From an uncultured Clostridia bacterium (lineage in GTDB: Bacteria > Bacillota > Clostridia > Lachnospirales > CAG-274): a stretch of DNA of 64,000 nucleotides. Under the pieces are notes generated by a model. That model saw only the letters and a program-made list of their open reading frames with translations, searched no databases and was not told where the DNA came from. This document shows, piece after piece, positions 1-9,431 of this stretch (positions are counted from its first letter, which is position 1; every line of letters begins with the position of its first letter). A program made the translations under genes and the position numbers. The stretch is from contig CANRBC010000006.1 of the NCBI GenBank assembly GCA_947628755.1, forward strand, positions 1 to 64,000, written 5' to 3'.

Positions 1-104
1 TTCCCATACTAAAATCCCCTTAATGTAGTTTGGAATTTTTGTTATTTCCATTGTCTACTTTAAGGGGATTATATCAAGTCATAACGCGACAGCTCTTTTA
101 TTTA

Positions 105-1475
105 TCAGCCCTTATCTACCTTTTTTCTCCAACCCTCTTTATTTTCCTGTCTGTTTCTTGCAATAGCAAGGCTGTCCTCCGGCACATTCTTTGTAATGGT
201 AGAGCCTGCGGCGGTATAAGCTCTGTCGCCTACCTCTACGGGAGCTACAAGATTGGTATTGCAGCCTATGAACACGCCGTCGCCTATCTTGCATCTGTTC
301 TTTACCTTGCCGTCGTAGTTTACCGTAACAGTACCGCAGCCGAAGTTTACGCACTTGCCTACATCGGAATCTCCCACATAAGTAAGGTGACTTACCTTAG
401 TGCCGTCGTCTATGTTGGAATTCTTTATCTCGACAAAGTCGCCTATTCTCACGTGTTCGCCTATATTGCTGTTAGGTCTGAGATATGCAAATGGACCTAC
501 GGTTGTAAAGCTCTTTATATTTGAATCTATAAGCACGCTCATCTGTATAGTAACACAGTCGTCTATACGGGAAGAGGTTATCCTTGAGTTAGGTCCTATT
601 ATGCAGCTCTTGCCTATAACGGTCTTTCCCTCAAGCATACAGCCTGGATATATAATAGTATCCCTGTCTATTTTAACATCCTTGCCTATATATGTATTGG
701 CAGGGTCGGTTATTGTAACGCCGTTTAAAATATGCTCGGTATTTATTCTTTCCTTCATAACGGCAGACGCCTGTGCCAAATGCAGCTTGGAATTTACTCC
801 CATAAATTCCTTTTCGTCCTTGGCAACCATTATACCTGCCTTGCCGCCGTTGTTCTTTATTATCTCAAGGGTATCTGTAAGATAGTATTCGCCCTGAGAA
901 TTGTTGTTGCCCAGCTTTGTGAAAGCATCGTTAAGAGCGTCGGCTTTGAAAATATAAACGCCTGTGTTTACCTCTTTTACAGCCTGCTCTTCGGCATTGG
1001 CGTCCTTCTGCTCCACAATTTTGCTAAAGGCATCGTTTTCTCTTATTATCCTGCCATAGCCGGTAGGGTCGTCAACTATCATAGAAACTACCGTTACATC
1101 ATTACCTTGGCTGCTGTGTATGCTGCACAGCTCCTTTATGGTATCGGCTGTAATAAGGGGAGTATCGCCGCAAAGAATAAGTATATTGCCTTCCTTTATG
1201 AAATCCCCTGCCTGCATTACGGCATGACCTGTGCCAAGCTGTTCTTTCTGAACGGCAAATGAAATATCCTCATACATATCCTTTATGGTATTCTTCACCA
1301 TAGCGGACTGATGTCCAACTACAACGCATATTTCATCAGCTCCTGCCTCGCGGGAAGCCTCTATAACATAGCCTACCATTGTTTTGTCCAGTACCCTGTG
1401 AAGCACCTTTGGTACTTCGGATTTCATTCTTGTGCCCTGACCGGCAGCAAGAATAACGACCTTTAAATTGTCCAT
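105..1475 (-). CDS. glmU: Bifunctional UDP-N-acetylglucosamine pyrophosphorylase / glucosamine-1-phosphate N-acetyltransferase
   Basis: LAAGQGTRMKSEVPKVLH nucleotidyltransferase signature, then left-handed beta-helix hexapeptide repeats and the C-terminal AYTAAGSTITKNVPEDSLAIAR motif; full length (456 aa). Confidence 0.97.
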   Translation of the reverse strand: MDNLKVVILAAGQGTRMKSEVPKVLHRVLDKTMVGYVIEASREAGADEICVVVGHQSAMVKNTIKDMYEDISFAVQKEQLGTGHAVMQAGDFIKEGNILILCGDTPLITADTIKELCSIHSSQGNDVTVVSMIVDDPTGYGRIIRENDAFSKIVEQKDANAEEQAVKEVNTGVYIFKADALNDAFTKLGNNNSQGEYYLTDTLEIIKNNGGKAGIMVAKDEKEFMGVNSKLHLAQASAVMKERINTEHILNGVTITDPANTYIGKDVKIDRDTIIYPGCMLEGKTVIGKSCIIGPNSRITSSRIDDCVTIQMSVLIDSNIKSFTTVGPFAYLRPNSNIGEHVRIGDFVEIKNSNIDDGTKVSHLTYVGDSDVGKCVNFGCGTVTVNYDGKVKNRCKIGDGVFIGCNTNLVAPVEVGDRAYTAAGSTITKNVPEDSLAIARNRQENKEGWRKKVDKG

Positions 1476-1558
1476 ATTTCCACCTCTGTTTTTTTATTTC
1501 TCAGCTAAGTCAATAATACCTCAAAACCGCCGAAATTGCAACATATTTAATTACAAAA

Positions 1559-1602
1559 AAGTGCCGCCGCAAAAAATTATATCTTTTGCAACGGCACTTT
1601 AC
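1559..1602 (-). terminator. Hairpin terminator between recombinase and glmU
   Basis: AAGTGCCGTTGCAAAAGATA...TTTTTTGCGGCGGCACTTTTTT on the minus strand: GC-rich stem followed by a T-run. Confidence 0.6.
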
Positions 1603-1633
1603 TATCGATTATTCAAAACAAACGCTTCAGAAA

Positions 1634-3325
1634 TTACTCCTGATTAGCCATCTTCTTTTCCTGCTCCTCGATCATTTTCTTAAACGTGTTAACGTGACGT
1701 AACACGTTATTTTCCTTGCTTTCAGGGCATATTTGACAAATCGACTTCTGATTTGTCCTTAAAATGACAGAAATCTCAGTTTCCCTGTCCGATACATATT
1801 GTACATAAATTCTGTCAATCATTTTGTCTACAGAAACCCTTGTCAGTTCAAGATCGCCGTTTATAAGATATTCCTTTATGGTATCTCTTATTGTCATAAG
1901 ATTTTTTGTATCTATACCTGAATTATCCTGTCGGCTGATATATTCTCTTTTTTTACTTTCAAGTTCTCTTATTTCATCGTTGAAGCGTTCATTTCTGACA
2001 GCAAACTCGGAATTACTTATATCGCCTTCAAGACTAAGCTCCAACAGCTTATCCTTCTTTGAGTTTATTTTCTCGATGCTCTTGTCAATTTCTTCAATTC
2101 TGAGGCTGTAGTCCTCACTTCTGAAGCTTTCCTTGTAACACTTCATATATATATCAATGAGCTCATCAAAGTTATTATAAGCACTCATAAGCAGGGATTT
2201 GACAATTTCTATGAGTTCTTTTTCCCTGAGATATATGGATTTACAGCTTTGACTGCCGTATTTCAGCTTGTGGCTGCACACCCAAGATGCATTATCCTCG
2301 CCTTTTCGGTTTTTTCTGGCTTTCAGATAGTAGGGAACATTATGCTCGGCGCAAAAAATCTTTCCCGTAAACAAGTTATCCGCTTTGTAAGTGCATTTCC
2401 TTGACTTGATGTTTTCGCTGACTCTCCTGAAATAGAAATTAGCTGTATTCCAAGTTTCCTCATCTATAATTGCAGGCACCGTATCGCCGTCATTGTCTTT
2501 CCACATTACCCAGTCCTCCTCATCAAGAAATTTCTGAGTTTTGTTGAACATATCAATGATCTTGACCTTGTTGCCTACATAATAGCCTTTATATTTGGGA
2601 TTTGTTATTATATGACCTATAACACCTCTGTTTATCTTTCCGCCGTTGTAGTTTCTGTAACCTTTTTCCCACAACAGTTTTTCAAGTTTAGGTGTAGAAT
2701 ATTCGCCTGTGGCATAAAGCTCAAATATCATTTTTACCATTTCGGCTTCTTTTTCATTTACCACAAGTTTTCCCTTATTCTTTTCATAGCCGTATATACG
2801 GGAGTTTCCCATGACCACACCGTTTTTGATTGCCTGCTTGTGTCCGAATTTAACTCGGCTTGACAATTTTCTGACTTCATCCTGAGCAACGCCTGCCATA
2901 ATTGTAAGTCTGAATTCGCTGTCCTCGTCAAGAGTATTTATATTGTCATTCTGAAAAAAGACACCGACACCTTTTGTCAACAGCAATCTTGTATATTGAA
3001 TACTGTCCAAAGTATTTCTTGCAAAACGGGAAATTTCTTTTGTTATGATAAAGTCAAATTCGTTGTTACAGGCATCCTCTATCATTCTATGGAAATTTTC
3101 CCTGTTCTTTGTGGTAATTGCAGATATGCCTTCGTCAATGTATCCTCTTACCAAAGTCCAGTTTATATTGTTATTGATGTAGTTTTCATAATATATCTGC
3201 TGATTTTTAAGTGAGTTAAGCTGCTCATCTTTTTCGGTAGAAACTCTCGCATAATAGGCGACCCTTAAAGGCAGCTCATTAATTGATTGGTACTTTATAA
3301 GTTCTCTTGCTTTCAGAATATCCAT
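1634..3325 (-). CDS. Large serine recombinase (site-specific integrase/resolvase, TndX/TnpX type)
   Basis: RVAYYARVSTEKDEQLNSLKNQ catalytic N-terminus, ITKEISRFARNTLDSI, recombinase domain, zinc-ribbon region (CAEH...CSHKLKYGSQSC) and coiled coil. Likely start is the internal Met (MDILKARELI). Confidence 0.95.
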   Translation of the reverse strand: MDILKARELIKYQSINELPLRVAYYARVSTEKDEQLNSLKNQQIYYENYINNNINWTLVRGYIDEGISAITTKNRENFHRMIEDACNNEFDFIITKEISRFARNTLDSIQYTRLLLTKGVGVFFQNDNINTLDEDSEFRLTIMAGVAQDEVRKLSSRVKFGHKQAIKNGVVMGNSRIYGYEKNKGKLVVNEKEAEMVKMIFELYATGEYSTPKLEKLLWEKGYRNYNGGKINRGVIGHIITNPKYKGYYVGNKVKIIDMFNKTQKFLDEEDWVMWKDNDGDTVPAIIDEETWNTANFYFRRVSENIKSRKCTYKADNLFTGKIFCAEHNVPYYLKARKNRKGEDNASWVCSHKLKYGSQSCKSIYLREKELIEIVKSLLMSAYNNFDELIDIYMKCYKESFRSEDYSLRIEEIDKSIEKINSKKDKLLELSLEGDISNSEFAVRNERFNDEIRELESKKREYISRQDNSGIDTKNLMTIRDTIKEYLINGDLELTRVSVDKMIDRIYVQYVSDRETEISVILRTNQKSICQICPESKENNVLRHVNTFKKMIEEQEKKMANQE

Positions 3326-3420
3326 TGTAACTCCTTTCTCCGATATTCTGATTATATACCTATTGGCTTTGTTTATTCTTACATAACAAGTATACATCAG
3401 ACAGGCATTAAATTCAATAT

Positions 3421-3573
3421 TTATTTGTTGAAGTGTTGTCCAATTTTTTTGGCAACATTTAACTTCGTATTTTCATCAATAATACCATCTCTGAATAAGC
3501 TGTTGTTCAGAGCAATTAATGCCGAATATTGTAAAAGCTCTTTTGTGTTTGTCGTCATAGCTTCATTGTCCAT
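3421..3573 (-). CDS. Small conserved-type ICE protein (50 aa, SHOCT-like)
   Basis: Read manually from the minus strand: MDNEAMTTNTKELLQYSALIALNNSLFRDGIIDENTKLNVAKKIGQHFNK*. Lies directly upstream of the recombinase. Confidence 0.5.
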   Translation of the reverse strand: MDNEAMTTNTKELLQYSALIALNNSLFRDGIIDENTKLNVAKKIGQHFNK

Positions 3574-4035
3574 ATACTAACCTCCGATCGGCTTTGGTAA
3601 ATACATTTTTCCCACTTAAAAAAACATTATTCAATATATAACATTGCTGTATTTTTTTGGAAACAAAGAAATACCGGACGGTTTGGTAAGACCTCATAAG
3701 CATTTCAGCTTTCTCCCCTTCGTTATGGACAGAGTAGGTGGGCTACAAGTATCATTATGCGCATCTGCATATCATCGCCTATGGACTTTTACCACAGTCC
3801 ATTTTATTACAGTATATTTTACTGCTCGTACCTTTATGGGAAATAAAAAATTTCAACATTTACAATTTCCTAATGCTGCAATTAACCTTTACACATTTAT
3901 ATTTTCGTTGATAAACTATGCACAACAATAAGAAACAGGTAGTCTTGGCATATCTGTTAAACGGCTCATACAGACCTTATGTATCCGACATTTCACAATA
4001 TTCAGTTTTCAAAGTACAGTTGTTCATAATCTCTA

Positions 4036-4072
4036 AAAGCACACAATGTCCATAGGAGTGATTGTGTGCTTT
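4036..4072 (-). terminator. Hairpin terminator downstream of the HTH gene
   Basis: aaagcacacaat ... attgtgtgcttt perfect 12-bp inverted repeat. Confidence 0.65.
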
Positions 4073-4088
4073 ACAAAAACCAAGAACA

Positions 4089-4313
4089 TTATAACCTGAA
4101 TTTACTTAAAGATAAGACGACCTTAGTGGTCAAATACTGCATTTTATCTTCATCAAACACATATCTACCATTTGAATATCCCTCATACTTACAGCAGTAG
4201 CTTTTTATGTAATTATGGTATCGTTTCAGTATGGCAGCTATTGCATCCTCATCGCCCTTGACTGCTTTCTCGATAGTTTCTCTTTTCAAAAGTTTATATT
4301 CACCCGTTTGCAT
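4089..4313 (-). CDS. Tn916-like helix-turn-helix protein (HTH_16 type, conjugative transposon Orf8-like)
   Basis: 74 aa, KAVKGDEDAIAAILKRYHNYIKSYCC... pattern typical of the HTH protein adjacent to the ICE sigma-like factor. Confidence 0.75.
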   Translation of the reverse strand: MQTGEYKLLKRETIEKAVKGDEDAIAAILKRYHNYIKSYCCKYEGYSNGRYVFDEDKMQYLTTKVVLSLSKFRL

Positions 4314-4806
4314 TATACTTTACCTCCATAGTACCTCTGATAAAATTCAATGCTCTGCACCTATACCTATTTACTTTTCTTCTATTTATTCTTAATTCAC
4401 CGGCTATTTCATTATCTGTCATTTTTGCAAAATAATATAAAAGTATAATGTTCCTTGATAACTCTGACAAAATTTCCAAAGCATTTATTATTTCTTCTCC
4501 TCTTACAGTAAAAGTCATATCATTTACTGAAAATTCCTTTTCTATAAAGAACGAAATTCCAACAGAATTAATTTCCACCAGTTCATTTGAGAATATTACA
4601 TTTTTATGCCAACTTCTTTTTTCCATACGCTCATAACTTCTTGCACCGTTTTTAACTATTCTTTTTAAGAACAAATCAAACCTCCTTTCAAGCGGCAATC
4701 CTTTGTCATCTGATTGTTTCATAAAACAGCACCTCATTTTACATTTTAGATTTCTATTTTTTATTTTCTTGTTTAATAAGACGCTTATTTTTAAAATTTT
4801 GGACAT
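4300..4806 (-). CDS. Sigma-70 family-like regulator (Tn916 Orf7-like, region 4)
   Basis: LSELSRNIILLYYFAKMTDNEIAGELRINRRKVNRYRCRALNFIRGTME = sigma region 4 HTH. True start probably internal. Confidence 0.75.
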   Translation of the reverse strand: MSKILKISVLLNKKIKNRNLKCKMRCCFMKQSDDKGLPLERRFDLFLKRIVKNGARSYERMEKRSWHKNVIFSNELVEINSVGISFFIEKEFSVNDMTFTVRGEEIINALEILSELSRNIILLYYFAKMTDNEIAGELRINRRKVNRYRCRALNFIRGTMEVKYNANG

Positions 4807-4984
4807 TTTTATCGTAAAGTTTTTTGTTTTTTATAATCTTTGTTAAAAATAGCCAGTAAAATCGGAGAGCTTACAATAAAATGTATTAAAATTGCCTATG
4901 TTCAATTTGTTGACAAAGTTCTTAAAATTTTGTATTTTTTTAATATAGCAAGTTGTTTGTAATCTCTATCTCAAATTTTCAAAA

Positions 4985-5179
4985 AAGCTAATATGCAAGC
5001 ATAGCAAGTGGGCTCCCACTTTGCAAATTCTGAAAATCCGTTTTTACCGATTTTCATAAATTTACAAAGCGAAATTCACTTACGCTTGTCAGGGAAAATC
5101 CCTGAAACCCTCTTTGGGGAAATCCCCAATCCCCTTGTGTTTGCTTCGCAAAATCTAAAGCCTACAGAAAGGAAAAAAT
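4985..5179 (+). other. Candidate oriT region upstream of mobC/relaxase
   Basis: Cluster of inverted repeats directly upstream of mobC: gcaagtgggctcccactttgc (5004-5024), cagggaaaatccctg (5090-5104), ttggggaaatccccaa (5114-5129). Confidence 0.4.
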
Positions 5180-5530
5180 ATGGAAAAGAGAATACGAAAC
5201 AATAGATTACAACTTCGCCTTTCCTACGAAGAAAAGGAATACGCAGCAAAAAAATTACAGGAAACTAATATACGCAGCTACTCCGATTTGTTTATGAGAG
5301 CAATAACAAACTCCAAAATTATTGTTATAGATACAATACCTATTCTCGCTCTTTCTGAGCAGATTTCTAAAATCGGCAACAACATAAATCAAATTGCAAG
5401 AGTAGCTAATACAACAAGTAACATTTATGAAAATGATGTTAAAGAATTGCAGGAACATATAAAGAATATTCAAAATCTAATAAACAAAGTCTTTATTACT
5501 GTATCAAATCAGCAAAGAGGTGATCAGTAA
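5180..5530 (+). CDS. mobC: MobC-like relaxosome accessory protein
   Basis: RNNRLQLRLSYEEKEYAAKKLQETN RHH-like N-terminus and ISKIGNNINQIARVAN motif; immediately upstream of the relaxase. Confidence 0.8.
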   Translation: MEKRIRNNRLQLRLSYEEKEYAAKKLQETNIRSYSDLFMRAITNSKIIVIDTIPILALSEQISKIGNNINQIARVANTTSNIYENDVKELQEHIKNIQNLINKVFITVSNQQRGDQ

Positions 5531-7120
5531 TTGGCATATATAAAAATAGTACCGATAAAAGGCGAATATCATTTACAGCGGGCACTTGCATATATTCTAA
5601 ATCCTGATAAAACTGAAAAACTCAAACTTGCTTCTTCTTATATGTGCAGCACAGAAAATGCTTATTATGAATTTGAGGAAATTCGCAATAAAGCTATTAA
5701 GAAAGGAAACAATCTCGCTCATCAGTTGTATCAATCTTTTTCTCCCGAAGATAAAATAACTCCGCAAAAAGCAATGGAAATAGGGAAGAAAATAATGGCA
5801 GAGATTTATCCTAATTATCAATATGTAATCGCAACACATACCGATAAAGAACATATTCATAACCATATAATCATCAATTCTGTAAATTTCGTTGATTTCA
5901 AAAAGCTGCACAGCAACAGTAAGAGCTTGCAAAATATCCGAGAACGAAGCGATGAATTATGTAAAAAATATGGTTTATCTGTTATAGAACCTCAACAAAA
6001 ACATTACAGAGAACAACTTAAATCCGACATCGATACTGTAGTAAAAACGGTTAATAACTTTGATGAATTTTTGTCCCGTATGCAGGAACTGGGATACGAA
6101 ATAAAGCTAGGCAAACATATAGTGTTTAAGCCAAAATCAGGGAAACAATTTCTAAGGACCAAGTCATTAGGCAGCGCCTATACAGAATACAGTATCAAGG
6201 ATAAAATTATAAATAATGCTGACATAAAAAATAAAAAAACTACTGTCTATAATGACAAAACCATAAAAAGGACAAAGAGAAAAAAACTGAAAGCAGATAT
6301 AGATGAAGCCTTAAAAATCTGCAAAACATTTGATGAATTTATTCAATATATGAAAAATAACAATTATCAAATTAAACAAGGGAATAATCTAGCTTTTCTT
6401 CCTGTTGACGGAGAAAGATTTCTAAGATCGGACTCTCTTGGCTATTCATATTCTGAAAATATGTTAAGGCTGCGTTTTGAAGACATAGAACAATACCATT
6501 CATTAATGGCAGAAAATGCAGGAAACAACGTAAATAAAATTATTAGTTCCGACAGAGCTTACAGAAACCGCTATATCGACAGCAAGAATATAAATATAAA
6601 GATACAGATGCTTAACTTTGTTGATAAAACAAACATAAAAAGCTACGCAGAATTACAGGAAAAAATATTAGAAATTCAAGCTCAAATTGATAAAGGCGAC
6701 AAAGAAGCTCGTCAGCTTAATATACAAATCTCTGAAAAGAGAAGTATAATAAATTCTATACAGACTTATTGGCAGTATAAGCCTGTTGCGGAACAATTAA
6801 GGTCTATAAAAGATACTGAAAGCAGAGAAAAATTCTCAGAAGAACACCGTAAGGAAATTTCTAGGTTTAAAGCCGCTATATGTATACTGAACGCATCAAA
6901 AGATATTGACGGAAATTTACCCAAAAAGTCAGCTCTATTATCTCAGATCAATGAACTGGAAAGACAAAGAATAAATGTCATAAATCAAAATAAGCAGCTA
7001 AAAAAAGACCTTACAAATTATCAAAATATTGAATTTAATATTATAAAATCCATAGATGTTGATAAAAACACATACCCTGCAAAGGAACAGTCCACAAATG
7101 CAATATCGAAAGATATTTAA
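5531..7120 (+). CDS. Relaxase/mobilization nuclease (MobA/VirD2-like, MOBP)
   Basis: LAHQLYQSFSPEDKITPQKAMEIGKKIMAEIYPNYQYVIATHTDKEHIHNHIIINSVN: relaxase HxDxxHxHxH-type motif. TTG start. Confidence 0.92.
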   Translation: MAYIKIVPIKGEYHLQRALAYILNPDKTEKLKLASSYMCSTENAYYEFEEIRNKAIKKGNNLAHQLYQSFSPEDKITPQKAMEIGKKIMAEIYPNYQYVIATHTDKEHIHNHIIINSVNFVDFKKLHSNSKSLQNIRERSDELCKKYGLSVIEPQQKHYREQLKSDIDTVVKTVNNFDEFLSRMQELGYEIKLGKHIVFKPKSGKQFLRTKSLGSAYTEYSIKDKIINNADIKNKKTTVYNDKTIKRTKRKKLKADIDEALKICKTFDEFIQYMKNNNYQIKQGNNLAFLPVDGERFLRSDSLGYSYSENMLRLRFEDIEQYHSLMAENAGNNVNKIISSDRAYRNRYIDSKNINIKIQMLNFVDKTNIKSYAELQEKILEIQAQIDKGDKEARQLNIQISEKRSIINSIQTYWQYKPVAEQLRSIKDTESREKFSEEHRKEISRFKAAICILNASKDIDGNLPKKSALLSQINELERQRINVINQNKQLKKDLTNYQNIEFNIIKSIDVDKNTYPAKEQSTNAISKDI

Positions 7121-7136
7121 TGTAAACACTCAAAAA

Positions 7137-7180
7137 AGCCAACTAAAACAGAGTATTCCTCTGCATTAGTTGGCTTTTTA
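7137..7180 (+). terminator. Rho-independent terminator after relaxase
   Basis: aagccaactaa...ttagttggcttttta stem-loop plus T-run. Confidence 0.75.
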
Positions 7181-7258
7181 ATTATATTTGTAATTTTTAG
7201 AAATTTTGGTAATGTTTGTCATTTTTCCAAAAGTAAGATTATCGATTATACATGAAAA

Positions 7259-7396
7259 ATCGAAAAGGTATACTTTTTCGAACAACTTTTTTTACACTTT
7301 TTTTTAAAAAAATATTGATTATTTTACATGATTTTGGTATAATTATAATAGAATTTTGAGTTTTTCTTAAAAATCGAAAAAGTATACTTTTTGGAG
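7259..7396 (+). promoter_or_regulatory. Promoter flanked by two copies of an inverted-repeat operator
   Basis: atcgaaaaggtatactttttcgaa (about 7259-7282) and atcgaaaaagtatactttttgg (about 7373-7394) flank TTGATT-17-TATAAT (7315-7343). Confidence 0.6.
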
Positions 7397-7405
7397 TGTT
7401 TGAAA

Positions 7406-7825
7406 ATGGTAACGCTAAAAGCTATAGATATTGATACGCTAACTAAAGATGATATTTGTGCTTGTTGCGGTAAGTTAATATTAGCAAAAATATTAATTGA
7501 GAACATTTTTATGAAAGACCATAAAAAACTTTGCAAAATTCATACAATAAGGCTGCAAAATAAAGATAAGTATATTTGTGATGCTTGTATAAAAGATTTA
7601 AAAGAGGATTTAGAGAATATAAAAGAGCCGGAAAGAGATACGACACAAGGGGCAATAAAACTTGCTGATATGAATTTATCGGGAAGGATCGTAAACAGCT
7701 TGGCTATGAAAAGAATATATACACTTGATGATTTAATGAAGCTGAGTTATTCAGAACTTCTCAATGTAAGAAGTCTTGGAAAAAAGAGTGTTGATGAAAT
7801 CTTCAAAAAAGTGTATAATAAATAA
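7406..7825 (+). CDS. Putative regulator with CxxC zinc-binding region and RNA polymerase alpha-CTD-like C-terminus
   Basis: CACCGKL...CDAC cysteine pairs; C-terminal LSGRIVNSLAMKRIYTLDDLMKLSYSELLNVRSLGKKSVDEIFKKV matches the RpoA CTD helix-hairpin-helix pattern. Start could also be TTG at 7391 or 7400. Confidence 0.7.
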   Translation: MVTLKAIDIDTLTKDDICACCGKLILAKILIENIFMKDHKKLCKIHTIRLQNKDKYICDACIKDLKEDLENIKEPERDTTQGAIKLADMNLSGRIVNSLAMKRIYTLDDLMKLSYSELLNVRSLGKKSVDEIFKKVYNK

Positions 7826-7970
7826 GGGCGACAAATCAATATGATTTGTCACCCTCAAATAATTCTTAATAATATGACAGTTGACTGTTATATTATTAAT
7901 ACTTTTAATACCTTTTTTATTTAGGAGTTTTACTTGCGAATATTGGAACTCCTATTTGGAAAAGGTATTT
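7826..7970. repeat. Three consecutive inverted repeats (hairpins)
   Basis: gggcgacaaatc/gatttgtcaccc (7826-7854); taataatatgacagt/actgttatattatta (7867-7898); aataccttttttatttaggagtt/aactcctatttggaaaaggtatt (7907-7969). Confidence 0.7.
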
Positions 7971-8017
7971 TTTTATTAATAATCCAATGTATTTTATATT
8001 AAAATGTCTATTTTATA

Positions 8018-8251
8018 TTAAGGGCAAGGTGACCAATATGGTTCTGCCCACTCTCCTTTTGTAGCATTCCAAAGTCTCCTAAATTTTTGCCCTTCAGAGT
8101 TTTCATAATACTTATATATATAAACATCTTCTCTATTAATACTTGCATCATTTAAATATTCAGTATTAACATTGGCATAAGTGCATATATATCCATTGTA
8201 AGCACAGAAAAACACAAGTGCTAGAGTGCCAAATAATTTCATTTTTTTCAA
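8018..8251 (-). CDS. Small exported protein (signal peptide, aromatic/Trp-rich C-terminus)
   Basis: 77 aa; MKKMKLFGTLALVFFCAYNGYICTYA signal peptide; YIYKYYENSEGQKFRRLWNATKGEWAEPYWSPCP. Directly downstream of the BlaR1-like gene on the same strand. Confidence 0.6.
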   Translation of the reverse strand: MKKMKLFGTLALVFFCAYNGYICTYANVNTEYLNDASINREDVYIYKYYENSEGQKFRRLWNATKGEWAEPYWSPCP

Positions 8252-8260
8252 CCTATCACC

Positions 8261-9430
8261 TCAATTCTCCATATAGGGTATTTTATGCGGCAAACTTTCT
8301 AAATCTGAACTTTCTATTAATTTTTTGCCATTATAGTATAATACATAGCGACCATTTTCTCTTTTTATATAAGAATTATCTGCTGTTAAATTTCCAATAA
8401 TATTTAACTCGTTTTCTAATGGTTCCTCTCTATTTTGCACTACATATTTTCCAGAGAAAAAAACATAAAATGACATAATAAATAACAATAAAATACATAT
8501 TGGAATACTAATCTTTTTTCTATCAATTACAATCTTAAATCTGTTTAACAATGTATTTTTTTTACCAACACCTATAATTGACTCGGTCAGTACATTATTG
8601 TTTTCTACATTATTTACATCTGTTTTGTATATATTATAAACACACCTTAAATAATCAATTTTTTCATCATTTTCAAGTTCTTTTGTAACAAAATCATCAA
8701 CATAAGTTTCTATCAATTCATTCATATGATTTTTAAACAGCTTTACAATAGGATTCCACCAATATACGCAGCTTAAAACAGACAAAAACAGACTGAACCA
8801 ATTTGATTTATTATGAAAATGTTCAAGCTCATGTAAAAGTATATAATATAATTCCCTGTCGTTATATTTATTACTGTTTAAAAATATAGTCTGCCTGAAA
8901 AGTCCAAATTCTGAAGGGGCATCAAAAGCCGGAAATATTACTACTTTTGTGTTAAAATTAAAACTATACTTATTTTTTATATCAGACAGAATTTTATTTA
9001 TCCGTTCCTCTTCACATGGCAACATCATATTTGCCTTTTTATATAAAAAACAATATCCTATGAAATATTTTAACAAACAAATAACAGCACCCAATATCCA
9101 TATAAAACATATAATATGAAGTACATTTATTGAGCTATCTGTATTTATGTATATAACTGATGTATTTGCCACTTCTTTTATTCTGTGCATAATTGTGTAG
9201 GAATCAATTCCCTTTGTAAAACAAAATTCAAAAGGAAGAAGAAACCTTAATCCTATTATCAATATAAAAATATATGTAAAAGCAATATTGATTTTGGGAA
9301 GGAATTTTATCCTGTCTGTTATAAATACAAGAAACAATACAACAATACTTGTAATAATTATTGTATTAATAAAAGAATACAATGTAAGCCGTGCAAAATA
9401 GTCTGTAGGAATGTATGCCACGTTATCCAT
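8261..9430 (-). CDS. M56 family metallopeptidase (BlaR1/MecR1-like) lacking a penicillin-sensor domain
   Basis: Multiple N-terminal TM segments, LYYILLHELEHFHNK (HExxH), WWNPIVKLFKNHMNELIETYVDDFV. Only about 400 aa, with a single C-terminal TM and short extracellular tail. Start taken as MDNVAYIP. Confidence 0.88.
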   Translation of the reverse strand: MDNVAYIPTDYFARLTLYSFINTIIITSIVVLFLVFITDRIKFLPKINIAFTYIFILIIGLRFLLPFEFCFTKGIDSYTIMHRIKEVANTSVIYINTDSSINVLHIICFIWILGAVICLLKYFIGYCFLYKKANMMLPCEEERINKILSDIKNKYSFNFNTKVVIFPAFDAPSEFGLFRQTIFLNSNKYNDRELYYILLHELEHFHNKSNWFSLFLSVLSCVYWWNPIVKLFKNHMNELIETYVDDFVTKELENDEKIDYLRCVYNIYKTDVNNVENNNVLTESIIGVGKKNTLLNRFKIVIDRKKISIPICILLLFIMSFYVFFSGKYVVQNREEPLENELNIIGNLTADNSYIKRENGRYVLYYNGKKLIESSDLESLPHKIPYMEN

Positions 9431-9431
9431 T

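Noticed and set aside
30-885. Plus-strand ORFs opposite glmU
   Set aside because: Shadow ORFs antisense to a clear, full-length glmU.
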